Shown here: piece by piece, positions 47,450 to 61,275 of the stretch
How the letters are laid out: the number at the start of each line of letters is the position of its first letter
Numbering within the stretch: the first letter of the stretch is position 1
Assembly: GCF_016865485.1 (NCBI RefSeq)
Contig: NZ_AP024452.1
Span: forward strand, 5,354,501-5,418,500
Direction: 5' to 3'
DNA: 64,000 nt
DNA from: Luteitalea sp. TBR-22
GTDB lineage: Bacteria; Acidobacteriota; Vicinamibacteria; Vicinamibacterales; Vicinamibacteraceae
Made by a program: the position numbers and the translations under genes
Notes under the pieces: generated by a model
What the model was told of the DNA's origin: nothing
The model's database searches: none
Seen by the model: only the letters and a program-made list of their open reading frames with translations

Positions 47450-48919
47450 TCACCGCTGTTCGACGACGATCTTGATCCGTTCGCCGGCGCGTGGCGGTTC
47501 CTGCAGCGTGTACCCGTTGATCACGGCCAGCGTGCGGGCCGGCACGAGGCCCCGACCCGGTCCCGATGCGAGTCGCTCCCAGGTGTCGCCGGCCTGCGCG
47601 GTCTGGAGGGTGATGACGTTCGGCCGGATGCGCTCGGCCTCCCCGCGGCTGAGTGGCTCGAACGACCGGACCGTCCCGTCCACGGCGCGCGCGATGGCCT
47701 GCGCGTTGGCCGCCGAGGCGAGGCCGGCCACGCGGAACACCTTCTGCGCGTGCGCGATCCACGCCGCGCGCAGCACCACCTCGCCCTGGTCCTGCAGTTG
47801 CCCACGGAACGTCGCGATGAAGGCCGGCAAGCCGTTCACGCGCGTCTCGCCGCCCTCGAGGTACTGCAACCCGGTCTGCCCGAGGTCGGCTGCCGCGACG
47901 TCACGCAGCGACGCGCCCTGCGGCTGCTGGACCAGTTGCAGGAACACGTAGCCGCCGCCACCCTGTGGCTGCGCCACGACCTGCTGCGGGGTGTTCTGGA
48001 CCTGCCAGCCCTCGGGGAACGTCATGCGGAAGCCGAGGTCGGGATGGAGGAAGGCGTTGCCTCGCAGCACCCCTTCCCGCGGGTTGTCACCGAACATCAG
48101 CCCGTCGATGCGATCGAGGTATGCCGCGCGATTGACGGCCAGCTCCCGGCCGCCCGCCTGGGCGCGCAGCGCCGCGACGCGTGCGTCGAGCCGAGCGACG
48201 CGATCGGCAGGCATCGGGTGTGTGGACATCCAGTTGGGCACGCCCTTGCGGTCACTTCCCTCGTCCAGCCTGCCGAGCGTTTCGAGCATGCTGGCGACGC
48301 CGCGCGGATCCCACCCCTGCGCGGTGGCGTAGCCCGCGCCCAACTCATCGGCCTGCAGCTCGTCGTCACGCCCGAACTTCAGGAAGAGGAGGCCGAGGCC
48401 GGCCTCGGCCGCCTGTCCGAAGGGGCGAAGCTCGGGGACGAAGATCTGGCCGAGCAGGAGGCCGAGCGAACCGGCTGTCTGCTTGCTGTACTGCGCGGCC
48501 GAATGTCGTGCGGTCACGTGGGCGATCTCGTGACCGAGCACCCCGGCCAGTTCCGCTTCGCTGTTGAGGTGCCCGAGGATGCCTCGGGTGACGTAGACGA
48601 AGCCACCAGGCACCGCGAACGCGTTCACGGCCGGGGCATCGACGATGGCGAAGGACCACGGGAGCTGGGGCCGCTCGGTGGCGCTGGCGAGCCGGCGGCC
48701 GATGCCGTCGACGTAACGCTGCAACTCCGGATCGTTGACGACCCCCATTTCCTGCCGGATCTGGGGATCGGATTCCTTGCCGAGCGCGACCTCCTGGGCC
48801 TCGCTCATGAGGTTGAACTCCTTCTTGCCCGTCGCGGGATTGGTGGCGCACGCGACCGTGATCGCGGCAACGCCCGCGGCGAGCGCCAGACCTTGCAGCC
48901 CTGCGAAACGTCGGCTCAT
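47450..48919 (-). CDS. M48-family metalloprotease, BepA/YfgC-like
   Basis: 489 residues. Signal ending at ITVACATNP (C24, possible lipoprotein). The catalytic domain has H130-E131-x-x-H134 (GHEIAHV) and the third ligand in DELQADELGAGY. Residues 270-400 are a domain of mixed sheet (NAFLHPDLGFRMTFPEGWQV), and the C-terminal 60 residues are LysM-like (QAGDTWERLASG, AVINGYTLQEPPRAGERIKI), which would bind peptidoglycan. Periplasmic M48 proteases of this plan handle misfolded outer membrane proteins. A good AGGAGAG precedes the ATG. Convergent with the phosphatase gene. Confidence 0.93.
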   Translation of the reverse strand: MSRRFAGLQGLALAAGVAAITVACATNPATGKKEFNLMSEAQEVALGKESDPQIRQEMGVVNDPELQRYVDGIGRRLASATERPQLPWSFAIVDAPAVNAFAVPGGFVYVTRGILGHLNSEAELAGVLGHEIAHVTARHSAAQYSKQTAGSLGLLLGQIFVPELRPFGQAAEAGLGLLFLKFGRDDELQADELGAGYATAQGWDPRGVASMLETLGRLDEGSDRKGVPNWMSTHPMPADRVARLDARVAALRAQAGGRELAVNRAAYLDRIDGLMFGDNPREGVLRGNAFLHPDLGFRMTFPEGWQVQNTPQQVVAQPQGGGGYVFLQLVQQPQGASLRDVAAADLGQTGLQYLEGGETRVNGLPAFIATFRGQLQDQGEVVLRAAWIAHAQKVFRVAGLASAANAQAIARAVDGTVRSFEPLSRGEAERIRPNVITLQTAQAGDTWERLASGPGRGLVPARTLAVINGYTLQEPPRAGERIKIVVEQR

Positions 48920-49033
48920 CGGACTCTCCTGCCCTCCTCACAGTAGCAAGGAGGGCGCCAACCCGGGCGCGACACGTCCGGCGAGGTTTCCGGCGCGATC
49001 GAACAACTGCCGTGACGATCTCGTCCTCACGGG

Positions 49034-49558
49034 GTGATGACCCCGGAGCTGCATGCCCTTCCTGCGCCCTTGCCCGCACGGCTGCGCTGGACTCCCGCCC
49101 ACCGGCGCACGGCGTGGCTGTTCGATCAGGACACCTGCGTGGGATCGCTGGGATTCAGTGGCTACGGCCGCGCCAGCGGCCTGACGAGCCGCGGCGTGTG
49201 GCACCTGCAGCGTCGCGGCGTGCTGCACCAGGGCGTGCACGTGCTGCCCGCCGATGGCCGGCAGCCACCGTTGTTGTTGCGCCAGCCCTGGTCGCTGGAC
49301 GGGGAACTCGAGGTGCCCGGTGGCGAGGTCGTCGCCTGGCGTACGTTCGGGGCCGGCGCCGACTGCTGGGGCTTCGAGCGACTGGGTGATCGGGTACGGC
49401 TGCTGACGTTCGCCATCGCGGGCCCGTTGCAGAGCGACATCACGATCGACGTCGCTCCGTCGGGGGCCACGCTCGCCGACCCGACGCCGCTGCTCCTGCT
49501 CGGCGCCTTCCTGGTGCGCCTCGCGGTGGACGACAGCGTCGTGATCGCCGGCGCCTAG
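49034..49558 (+). CDS. conserved-looking protein of unknown function
   Basis: 174 residues from a GTG at 49034 (next codon is ATG, 49037). No signal or membrane span. The sequence is beta-rich with regular Gly and Trp (WLFDQDTCVGSLGFSGYGR, GVWHLQRRGVLHQGVHVL, RTFGAGADCWGFERLGDR) and ends in a hydrophobic stretch PTPLLLLGAFLVRLAV. The strand pattern recalls tubby/LURP-one-type folds, but this is a guess from pattern only. Its TAG shares the CTAG palindrome with the stop of the next gene on the other strand. Confidence 0.75.
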   Translation: MMTPELHALPAPLPARLRWTPAHRRTAWLFDQDTCVGSLGFSGYGRASGLTSRGVWHLQRRGVLHQGVHVLPADGRQPPLLLRQPWSLDGELEVPGGEVVAWRTFGAGADCWGFERLGDRVRLLTFAIAGPLQSDITIDVAPSGATLADPTPLLLLGAFLVRLAVDDSVVIAGA

Positions 49559-50565
49559 CGCACCTTGCCGCCGAAGTACGACGGGATGACCATGCTGCGC
49601 ATCGTCTGCAGGCCGGCCGGCGCGGTCAGCACCTTGGGGATGGAGTTCACGGTGATGGAAGCGGTGGCGATGTCGCCGTGGACGCCCCCCGCGATCTTCA
49701 TGTGCAGGTCGGGCACGCCCTTGACGATGACGGCGTCGTAGGATTCGGGCGCGCCGAGGTAGGCCTCCATGTGGAGGGTGATCAGCGCCTGCCCGTCCTT
49801 GTCGTAGCCGGTGCCGGTCTGCACGATGCCGGCGACCTGCCCCTTCTTGACCTCGAGGAACTGGCTGCGGGTGGGCTTCTGCGCGATCTTGGGGCCGATG
49901 ACGTCGGTGATGCTGTCGAGCTTCCAGCCCATGGCGTCGGCGATCATCGCCACCGACTCGGTCAGGCCGACGTGACGGACCGACCCGCCCTGGACCTTCT
50001 CGGCGAACTGCTCGGGCGTGAGCCCCGCGCCGATCTTCTGCTGGAACGGCAGGCGCCGGATGGAGGCGTCCTGGATGCGCTCGACGCGGATGGTGTCGAC
50101 GCGCTCGCACACGCCAGTGAGGGTGATGGGCAAGGCGTCCATCGTGAAGCCCGGGTTGACGCCGGTCCCGAGGACGGCCACCTTCGCCTTGCGCGCCATC
50201 GCGTCGATCTTCTTGGCGAGGCGCTTGTTGGAGAACCACGGGTAGGCGAGTTCCTCGGTCGTCGACACGATCGGCAGCTTGTACGCGAGCACGTCGGCGA
50301 CCTGATCGGTCACCTTGGCGAGCGACGAACTGGTGCACAGCACCACGACGTCGGGCTTGCCGGCCTTGATCGCGGCGCCGAGGCGGCCCTCGACCTTCAC
50401 CTTGAGGCTGCGCCCGAGGTCGGCGACCTCGCCGAGATCCTTGCCGATCTTGGCCGGGTCGAGATCGACCGCGCCGACGATCTTGAAGCCCTTGCGCGAG
50501 GCGCACTGGCGGACGACACCGACTCCGATGGGACCAAGCCCCACGTGCAGGACACGGATGGCCAT
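49555..50565 (-). CDS. NAD(P)-dependent dehydrogenase, DAP_DH_C type
   Basis: 336 residues from the ATG at 50565, with AGGAG upstream. Rossmann start RVLHVGLGPIGVGVVRQCAS and VGAVDLDPAKIGKDLGE resemble the DapB N-terminal fold; VLGTGVNPGFTMDALPITLT and the C-terminal half match the family that contains 2,4-diaminopentanoate dehydrogenase. The known enzyme belongs to ornithine fermentation, but the other genes of that pathway are absent here, so the substrate remains open. Cytoplasmic. Confidence 0.85.
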   Translation of the reverse strand: MAIRVLHVGLGPIGVGVVRQCASRKGFKIVGAVDLDPAKIGKDLGEVADLGRSLKVKVEGRLGAAIKAGKPDVVVLCTSSSLAKVTDQVADVLAYKLPIVSTTEELAYPWFSNKRLAKKIDAMARKAKVAVLGTGVNPGFTMDALPITLTGVCERVDTIRVERIQDASIRRLPFQQKIGAGLTPEQFAEKVQGGSVRHVGLTESVAMIADAMGWKLDSITDVIGPKIAQKPTRSQFLEVKKGQVAGIVQTGTGYDKDGQALITLHMEAYLGAPESYDAVIVKGVPDLHMKIAGGVHGDIATASITVNSIPKVLTAPAGLQTMRSMVIPSYFGGKVR

Positions 50566-50694
50566 GAACGGGAAATCTCCTGAAGGGCGCCTCCGGGCTG
50601 CCCTCGGCCGGTCCCGCCGATCAGGTGAAAGGGGCAGGCTCGTGGGCGAGTCGACGGGCGCGCGTAACCTCCAGATTATACTCGCGGGCACATC

Positions 50695-53163
50695 GTGGAC
50701 ATCCTGATCGGGCTCGTCTTCCTCGGTGCGTCGCTCGCAGTCGCGTTCGTGCTGCCGGTCCTGTCCTTCCTGCGAGCCTCGCAGGCGACGCGACGCGCCG
50801 AAGCGCTCGGCCGCGAGGTGGCCGCGCTGCGCGCCGAGGTCGAGGCGCTGCGCGCAGCCGGCCCGCCCCCCGCGCCTCACGAGGCCGACGAGGCAGCCCG
50901 CGCGGCCTGGGCATCGCAGGTGCGCGACATGGCCGCGCCACCGCCGCCGACCACCGACGGCCTGTCGGTCCCGCCGCCGGTCCCGTTGCCGGTCCCGTTG
51001 CCGCCGGGCACCATGCTCGACGAGCGTGGCGCGGTGATCCCGGATCCACGCGAGTCGACCGCGGCACGAGAGTCGGCGACCGCTGCCGGGATGGCTGGAC
51101 TCTCGCCGATGCCCGGGCAGGAGGCCGCGGCTCTCCCCGGCGGTGTGCACGACACGTCGGCGCCCCCGGACGGCGGTACGGCGCCAGGCGAGCACCCGGG
51201 TGCACACGCGCTGCCCGGCAGCACGATCGCTCCAGCCGCGACCACACCCGAAGGGCTCGAGGAGCGCATCGGCGCCCGCTGGCTGCTGTACGCCGGCATC
51301 GGCGCGCTGATCCTGGGGGTCAGTTACTTCATCAAGTTCGCGTTCGACAACGGGTGGGTCAGCGAGCCGTTGCGCGTGCTGATCGGACTGGGCGCCGGCG
51401 CGGCTCTCGTGGCGGTCGGCCAGCGCTTCGTGCGCAACGGGCTGGCGTTCTTCGGGCACGCGCTGAGTGGCGGCGGCCTCGTGGTGCTGTACGTCGCGAT
51501 CTATGCAGCCCTGCACGTCTACGAGCTCGTGTCACCGGGCACGGCGTTCGGCGCCATGGTGCTCGTCACGGCCCTCGGCGTCGTGCTCGCCGACCGGCAC
51601 CGGGTCGAGATGCTCGGCGCGCTCGCGGTGCTGGGCGGCTTCCTGACGCCAGCGCTCGTCGGCGGCGGGCAGGACCGGCAGGTCGTGCTGTTCCTGTACA
51701 ACGCGCTGCTGCTGGCCGGTGTCCTGTTGATGGTGTGGCGGCACGCCTGGGCGGGCGTCGCGCTGCTGGGCCCCGCGCTCGCCGCGGCGATGTCGGTCGC
51801 CTGGGCAGCGCAGCACTACGCCCCCGCGGCAGGCCTGCGCACCCTGCTGCTCCTCACGATACACCTCGTCCTCGTCTCGGCAATCATCGCCGTGCTGCGG
51901 ACGCAGCGGACCCGGACCGCCCTCGCCGTGCCGGTGTCGTGGATCCTGCTGGCCGCGCCGGTGCTGTATCACGTGGCCGCCCTCTGGCTGATCGGCCGGG
52001 CGCACGGGCAGTTCCTCGTCTACCTGCTGCTGGTGACGGTGGCCGGCCTGTCGGCGAGCTACCACGCCGGATGGCGCTGGGCGCGCACGGTCCTGCTCGT
52101 GCTGGTGGCGCTGCCGTTCATCGACTGGATGGGGGAGCTGGTCACGCCGCGCTTTCACACGGGCGGTGTCGTGACCGCGTGCGCCCTGTACCTGCTGCAC
52201 CTGGCGGGCCAGTGGCGCGACCTCAGCGACGATGACCCGCAAGCGCCGGTGCCCGTCGCCGAACTGGTGCACACCCACGCCACGGGCGTGTTCCTGCCGC
52301 TGGCGCTGTACGCGTTCTTCGCCGAACACGCCGCGTGGTGGAACGCCCCGATGCTGACCGTGCTGGCTGCATGGAACCTCGGTCTCTGGGCGGTGGTGCG
52401 GTCGCGCATCCCCGTGCTGTCCTGGCAATTCGTCGCCCTGGCGGGCACGCTGGCCGCCGTGGCGATCAGCGAGTGGTTCGAGGGGCCGGTCGTCGCCATC
52501 GGCTGGGCGCTCGAGGGCGCGGCGCTGGGCTACGCCGCCCTGCAGTCACGGAGCCCCTGGCTCGATCGAGGCGCACTGGTGCTCTTCGTGATGGCCGCGA
52601 TGCGCCTCGCCGAGGCGCTCGTCGCGCCGATGCCCGTCGGCACCTGGCCCATCGTCAACACGCGCACGCTCGCCGCCATCGTCGTGATCGCCGCGATGGC
52701 CTGGCTGGCGGCCCGCGCCAAGGACGCCCCCGACCACTTCGGCGGCCCGATGGCGCGCCACGCCCTCGTGGTGGGGGCCAACGTGCTGGCGATCGGCTGG
52801 ATCTCGTCCGAGATCGTGCTGGTGTTCGGCCAGCGGGCGCTGGCGGCGAGCACCGACGATCGCCCGGCCGACGTGGCACGCGCCGAACTGGCCGAGCAGG
52901 TGGCCCTCTCGGTGTCGTGGGCGCTCTACGCCGTGGGCCTGGTGGCCGCCGGATTCTGGCGCGCCTACGCCCCGGCCCGCTACCTGGCCATCGCGCTGTT
53001 CGGCCTCACGCTGGTCAAGGTGATGACCAAGGACATCGCCGAACTCGACAGGGTCTACCAGATGCTCAGCGTGCTCGGCGTCGGCGCGCTGCTGGTGGCC
53101 GCGTCGTACCTGTACCAGCGGGTGGCGGCGGCGCGCCGCGACGACTCGTCGCGCGGCCTTTGA
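50695..53163 (+). CDS. DUF2339 multi-pass membrane protein
   Basis: 822 residues from a GTG. One span at 2-24, a coiled coil (AEALGREVAALRAEVEALRA), a long Pro/Ala-rich linker to about 180, and then some 20 or more membrane helices. The opening of that part (ERIGARWLLYAGIGALILGV then SYFIKFAFDNGWV) is the DUF2339 signature. Function of the family is not known; a role in envelope glycan or lipid handling is often proposed. TATACT at 50677-50682 lies 12 bp before the GTG and is a likely -10 box. Confidence 0.93.
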   Translation: MDILIGLVFLGASLAVAFVLPVLSFLRASQATRRAEALGREVAALRAEVEALRAAGPPPAPHEADEAARAAWASQVRDMAAPPPPTTDGLSVPPPVPLPVPLPPGTMLDERGAVIPDPRESTAARESATAAGMAGLSPMPGQEAAALPGGVHDTSAPPDGGTAPGEHPGAHALPGSTIAPAATTPEGLEERIGARWLLYAGIGALILGVSYFIKFAFDNGWVSEPLRVLIGLGAGAALVAVGQRFVRNGLAFFGHALSGGGLVVLYVAIYAALHVYELVSPGTAFGAMVLVTALGVVLADRHRVEMLGALAVLGGFLTPALVGGGQDRQVVLFLYNALLLAGVLLMVWRHAWAGVALLGPALAAAMSVAWAAQHYAPAAGLRTLLLLTIHLVLVSAIIAVLRTQRTRTALAVPVSWILLAAPVLYHVAALWLIGRAHGQFLVYLLLVTVAGLSASYHAGWRWARTVLLVLVALPFIDWMGELVTPRFHTGGVVTACALYLLHLAGQWRDLSDDDPQAPVPVAELVHTHATGVFLPLALYAFFAEHAAWWNAPMLTVLAAWNLGLWAVVRSRIPVLSWQFVALAGTLAAVAISEWFEGPVVAIGWALEGAALGYAALQSRSPWLDRGALVLFVMAAMRLAEALVAPMPVGTWPIVNTRTLAAIVVIAAMAWLAARAKDAPDHFGGPMARHALVVGANVLAIGWISSEIVLVFGQRALAASTDDRPADVARAELAEQVALSVSWALYAVGLVAAGFWRAYAPARYLAIALFGLTLVKVMTKDIAELDRVYQMLSVLGVGALLVAASYLYQRVAAARRDDSSRGL

Positions 53164-53199
53164 CAGCGCCGCCGGGACCGGTCAGGATCGGACTCGCGC

Positions 53200-54246
53200 A
53201 TGGCCGACTTCTCGTGGCCCGAGGCCTGCATCCTCGCGGTCGACGACCAGGTCCAGAACGTCAACATCATCGACCGGCTCCTCCGCCGCGCCGGGTTCTC
53301 GCGCGTCGTCACGACGACGCAGCCGGAGCACGCCCGGCCGCTCTTCGCGGAACACAAGCCCGACCTGGTCCTGCTCGACCTGCACATGCCCGGCCTCGAC
53401 GGGTTCGGCGTCCTCGATGAACTGGCGCCGCTGCTCCCCGCGGATGGCTACCTGCCGATCGTGTTCATCACGGCCGACGCCGACACGCACCTGAAGAAGC
53501 GCGCCCTCTCGATGGGCGCCAAGGACTTCGTCAACAAGCCGTTCGACGCGACCGAGATCGTGCTGCGCATCCGCAACCTGCTCGAGGCGCGCTACCTCTA
53601 TCTCGCGCTGCAGGCGCAGAACGAGGTGCTCGAGGCGCGTGTGCAGGAGCGCACGGAGGAACTCGAGCAAGCGCAGCTCGAAATCCTCAACCGCCTGTCG
53701 CGCGCCGCCGACTTCCGCGACGACGACACGATGCAGCACACCGAGCGGGTCGGCCGGCTGTCGGCCGCACTCGCGCGGGAACTGGGCATGGAGGAACAGG
53801 AGGTGGCACTGCTCCGCCTCGCCGCGCCGCTGCACGACCTCGGCAAGATCGCGGTGCCCGACAGCATCCTGCTCAAGGGCGGCGGGCTCAGCGACGACGA
53901 GTTCGGCGTCGTCAAGACGCACACGACGATCGGCGCCCGCCTGCTGTCGGGCAGCACGCATCCGCTGCTGCAGATGGCCGAGGAGATCGCGCGCACGCAC
54001 CACGAGCAGTGGGACGGCTCGGGGTACCTGCAGGGGCTGCAGGGCGACGCGATCCCGCTCGTCAGCCGCATCGTCGCCGTCGCCGACGTGTTCGACGCGC
54101 TGACACACGCCCGCACGTACAAGAAGTCGTGGCCGCTGTCGGAAGTGCTCGAGGAACTGAACCGGCAGAAGGGGCGCCAGTTCGACCCCGCCGTGGTGGA
54201 CGCGCTGTTGCGCATCGTCAACCGCGGCGAGGTGACCGTCGAGTAG
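53200..54246 (+). CDS. response regulator with HD-GYP phosphodiesterase domain
   Basis: 348 residues. Receiver 8-130 (AVDDQ, phospho-acceptor Asp in [10 protein letters not shown], Lys in FVNKPF), a coiled-coil linker ([18 protein letters not shown]) and an HD-GYP domain at about 160-345 ([59 protein letters not shown]). HD-GYP proteins of this RpfG-like layout hydrolyse cyclic-di-GMP. Here the GYP triad reads GYL; the HD and HH metal residues are intact, so activity is likely but altered specificity is possible. Confidence 0.94.
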   Translation: MADFSWPEACILAVDDQVQNVNIIDRLLRRAGFSRVVTTTQPEHARPLFAEHKPDLVLLDLHMPGLDGFGVLDELAPLLPADGYLPIVFITADADTHLKKRALSMGAKDFVNKPFDATEIVLRIRNLLEARYLYLALQAQNEVLEARVQERTEELEQAQLEILNRLSRAADFRDDDTMQHTERVGRLSAALARELGMEEQEVALLRLAAPLHDLGKIAVPDSILLKGGGLSDDEFGVVKTHTTIGARLLSGSTHPLLQMAEEIARTHHEQWDGSGYLQGLQGDAIPLVSRIVAVADVFDALTHARTYKKSWPLSEVLEELNRQKGRQFDPAVVDALLRIVNRGEVTVE

Positions 54247-54270
54247 CGCAACGACGGGCAGGCGCAATCA

Positions 54271-54377
54271 GGGAATTTCAGGATTTCAGGATTTCAGAAT
54301 TGCGTCGGCACAGCCAACCTTCGAGGCAGCAACGAAGGTGCCGGCAATTCTGAAATTCCTGCGATTCTGAAACTCTA
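54271..54377. repeat. AT-rich 8-bp arrays as inverted halves
   Basis: Left: GGAATTTCAG then GATTTCAG twice and CAGAATTG (to 54302). Right: CAATTCTG, AAATTCCTG, CGATTCTG, ending at the gltD stop. GGAATTTCAG (54272-54281) and CTGAAATTCC (54350-54359) are perfect inverted repeats, as are CAGAATTG and CAATTCTG. Same family as 10671. It could fold into a terminator-like cruciform between convergent genes. Confidence 0.7.
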
Positions 54378-55801
54378 GCGGTTCTCGAGGTACTTGCCGA
54401 TCTGCTCCGCCGCCTGCCGTCCCTCGGCAATCGCCCACACGATGAGTGACGCGCCGCGGCGTGCGTCGCCGGCGACGAATACGCCGGGCACGGTGGTCTG
54501 GCGCGTGACCGGATCGGCCTTGACGCGGCCGGCGGCGTCGCACTCGACGCCGAGTTGCTGGAAGACGGGCAACGGCTCCGGGCCGGTGAACCCCATCGCG
54601 AGGAAGACCAGGTCGACGTCCTCGGTGAACTCGGTGCCGGCAATCGGCTCGAAGGCGATCTGCCCGTTGTCCTTCTTCACCATCTCGACGCGGACCGCGT
54701 GCAGGCGCTTCAGCACGCCGTTCTCGCCCTCGAGCTTCGTGGTCATGATGGCGTAGTCGCGCTCGCCACCCTCCTCGTGCGCGGCCGACACGCGGTAGAT
54801 GTTGGGCCACTGGGGCCAGGGGTCGGCGGGGCTGCGGCTGTCGGGTGGCCGGGCCGCGATCTCGAACTGCTTGACGCTCGCGGCGCCCTGCCGATGCGCC
54901 GTGCCGAGGCAGTCGGCGCCGGTGTCGCCGCCACCGAGGATGATCACGCGCTTGCCCGCGGCGTCGAGGAACGGATCCGCTGCGACGTCGTCGCCGGCGA
55001 TGATGCGGTTCTGGCGCTCGAGGTAGGTCATCGCCATGGCGACGCCCTTCAGGTCGGCGCCGGGCACGGTGAGCGCGCGCGGTTGGGTCGCCCCGACCGC
55101 CAGGCACACTGCATCGAAGTCCTTGCGCAGTTGCTCGCCCGAGATGTCGCCGCCGACGTCGGCGCTGGTGCGGAACTCCACGCCCTCGGCCTGCATCTGC
55201 TCCAGCCGCCGATCGAGCAGGCGACGGTGCATCTTGAAATCGGGGATGCCGTAGCGGAGCAGGCCGCCGATGCGGTCGGCGCGCTCGAACAGCACGACGT
55301 CATGCCCTTGTCGCGCGAGTTGCTGCGCGGCGGCCAGGCCGGCGGGACCGGAGCCGACCACCGCCACCTTCTTGCCGGTGCGAACCGGCGCCGGCTCGGG
55401 CACGACCCAGCCCTGCTCGAAGGCGTGGTCGATGATCGACACCTCGACCTGCTTGATGGTGACGGGCAGGTCGTTGATGCCGAGCACGCAGGCCGCCTCG
55501 CAGGGCGCGGGGCACAGGCGTCCGGTGAACTCGGGGAAGTTGTTGGTGGCGTGCAGGCGCGCGGCCGCCTCCTTCCACCGGTCGCGGTAGATCAGGTCGT
55601 TCCAGTCCGGGATCAGGTTGCCGAGCGGGCAGCCCTGGTGGCAGAACGGGATGCCGCAGTCCATGCAGCGGCTGGCCTGCGCGCGCAGCGACGCCACCGG
55701 GAAGGGCTCGTACACCTCTTCCCAGTCCTTGACCCGCTGGTCGACCGGACGCCGCGTCGGCGTCTCGCGCGTGAGTTCGAGGAACCCCGTCGGCTTGCCC
55801 A

Positions 55802-55802
<1 letters not shown>
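54375..55802 (-). CDS. gltD: glutamate synthase small (beta) subunit
   Basis: 475 residues from the ATG at 55802, which overlaps the gltB stop by one base (TAATG). Two Fe-S cysteine groups at the N-terminus (CMDCGIPFCHQGCP and CPAPCEAAC), the FAD motif VAVVGSGPAGLAAAQQLA and the NADPH motif VIILGGGDTGADCLG, then GDARRGASLIVWAIAEGRQA. It passes electrons from NADPH through FAD to the large subunit. The longer open frame running to 58433 is only an overlap with gltB and has no coding sense. Confidence 0.97.
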
Positions 55803-60427
<4,625 letters not shown>

Positions 60428-60669
60428 TGGGGCACCCCGCCCACCGGGAGACCAGCGGGGACACGTCCCGCCGGTTGGTGATGCGTGCGAGGAGTGTATG
60501 CCAACACGCACGAGCATGCGTCTGGCTTATGGACGAAATGCGCCACCCGGGCGCTGCGGGGCGCCCCTGATTAGCCGGCGTGAACTTGCCATTAGTGGCA
60601 CTGATACCTGCGGGCCCGCCCGGCGGCGCGGGAAGCCGCCGCCCCCGCGCCTTCACGGCAGCCGGGGCG

Positions 60670-60895
60670 TCAGCGGCGGCGCGCCGCCAGGGCCACGGCG
60701 AGGGCCGTCCCGAGCAGCGCGGTCGTTGATGGTTCAGGGACCGGCGGGGGGCCCGCCGTCGTCGCCATCGAACCAGGAGAAATCCCCCGCAATCGGCTGG
60801 GTGTATTCGAAGCCGGACTCCGACGCGATCCGGACGTCGCGGTTCACGGAGCCGTCGGGGTCTCGCGTCGTGGCCAGCACCAGAACGGTGGCCAT
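60670..60895 (-). pseudogene. PEP-CTERM protein remnant, frameshifted in a homopolymer
   Basis: On the minus strand a frame from ATG 60895 reads MATVLVLATTRDPDGSVNRD then on to SESGFEYTQPIAGDFSWFDG and stops at 60734. In the next frame, over the same place, the sequence continues as PVPEPSTTALLGTALAVALA then ARRR and stop (60670-60672): a complete PEP-CTERM sorting signal (VPEP, hydrophobic helix, Arg cluster). Removing one base from the G6 run at 60746-60751 joins both parts. The upstream side is also cut: in-frame stop in a TGAGCCC-type repeat near 60955. PEP-CTERM proteins are sorted by exosortase to the surface. Either a decayed gene or a sequencing or slippage indel. Confidence 0.75.
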
Positions 60896-61053
60896 GTCGG
60901 AGGTGTGGGCGCTGGACGTCGCGACGCTGCTGGCTGCGAAGCAGGCTCAGGGCTCTGGGCACGAGGCTTCGGGGGCATTCTGTGGCTCAGGGACATCCCG
61001 CGTGGGGGCGTCCCCGGGCGGTCGTGCGTCGCGGCAGGGAGTACGATGGACAA
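60896..61053. other. short gap without a recognisable gene
   Basis: It holds a remnant of a TGAGCCC-type heptad (60947-60962) and no coding pattern; likely the eroded upstream part of the PEP-CTERM gene and the promoter of the small ORF. Confidence 0.4.
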
Positions 61054-61272
61054 ATGGCAAAGACGACGGGGACGAGCGACGCCAAGAAGCGGGCGCAGGA
61101 GAAGGTGGCCCTGCTGAGGCAACGCCTGGCGAAGCAGGACGGCCTGGCGGCGCCCGACGCCCACGCGGGAGAGGACGCCGAGGTCACCCGGAAGCCGGCC
61201 CACGTGACGCGCGCCCAGGCTCACCCCGCCGCACGCACCCAGCGCCCGCAGGGCCGCCGCGAGGGCAAATAG
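61054..61272 (+). CDS. small basic protein, hypothetical
   Basis: 72 residues, ATG with GGGAG 13 bp upstream. Very hydrophilic: N-terminal helix rich in Lys, Arg and Gln (SDAKKRAQEKVALLRQRLAK), then acidic AGEDAEVTRK and a basic end (RTQRPQGRREGK). No Cys, no signal, no family. Such small charged proteins may bind nucleic acid, but this is only composition. Convergent with the PIN toxin gene, with a gap of 3 bp. Confidence 0.5.
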   Translation: MAKTTGTSDAKKRAQEKVALLRQRLAKQDGLAAPDAHAGEDAEVTRKPAHVTRAQAHPAARTQRPQGRREGK

Positions 61273-61275
61273 TCC

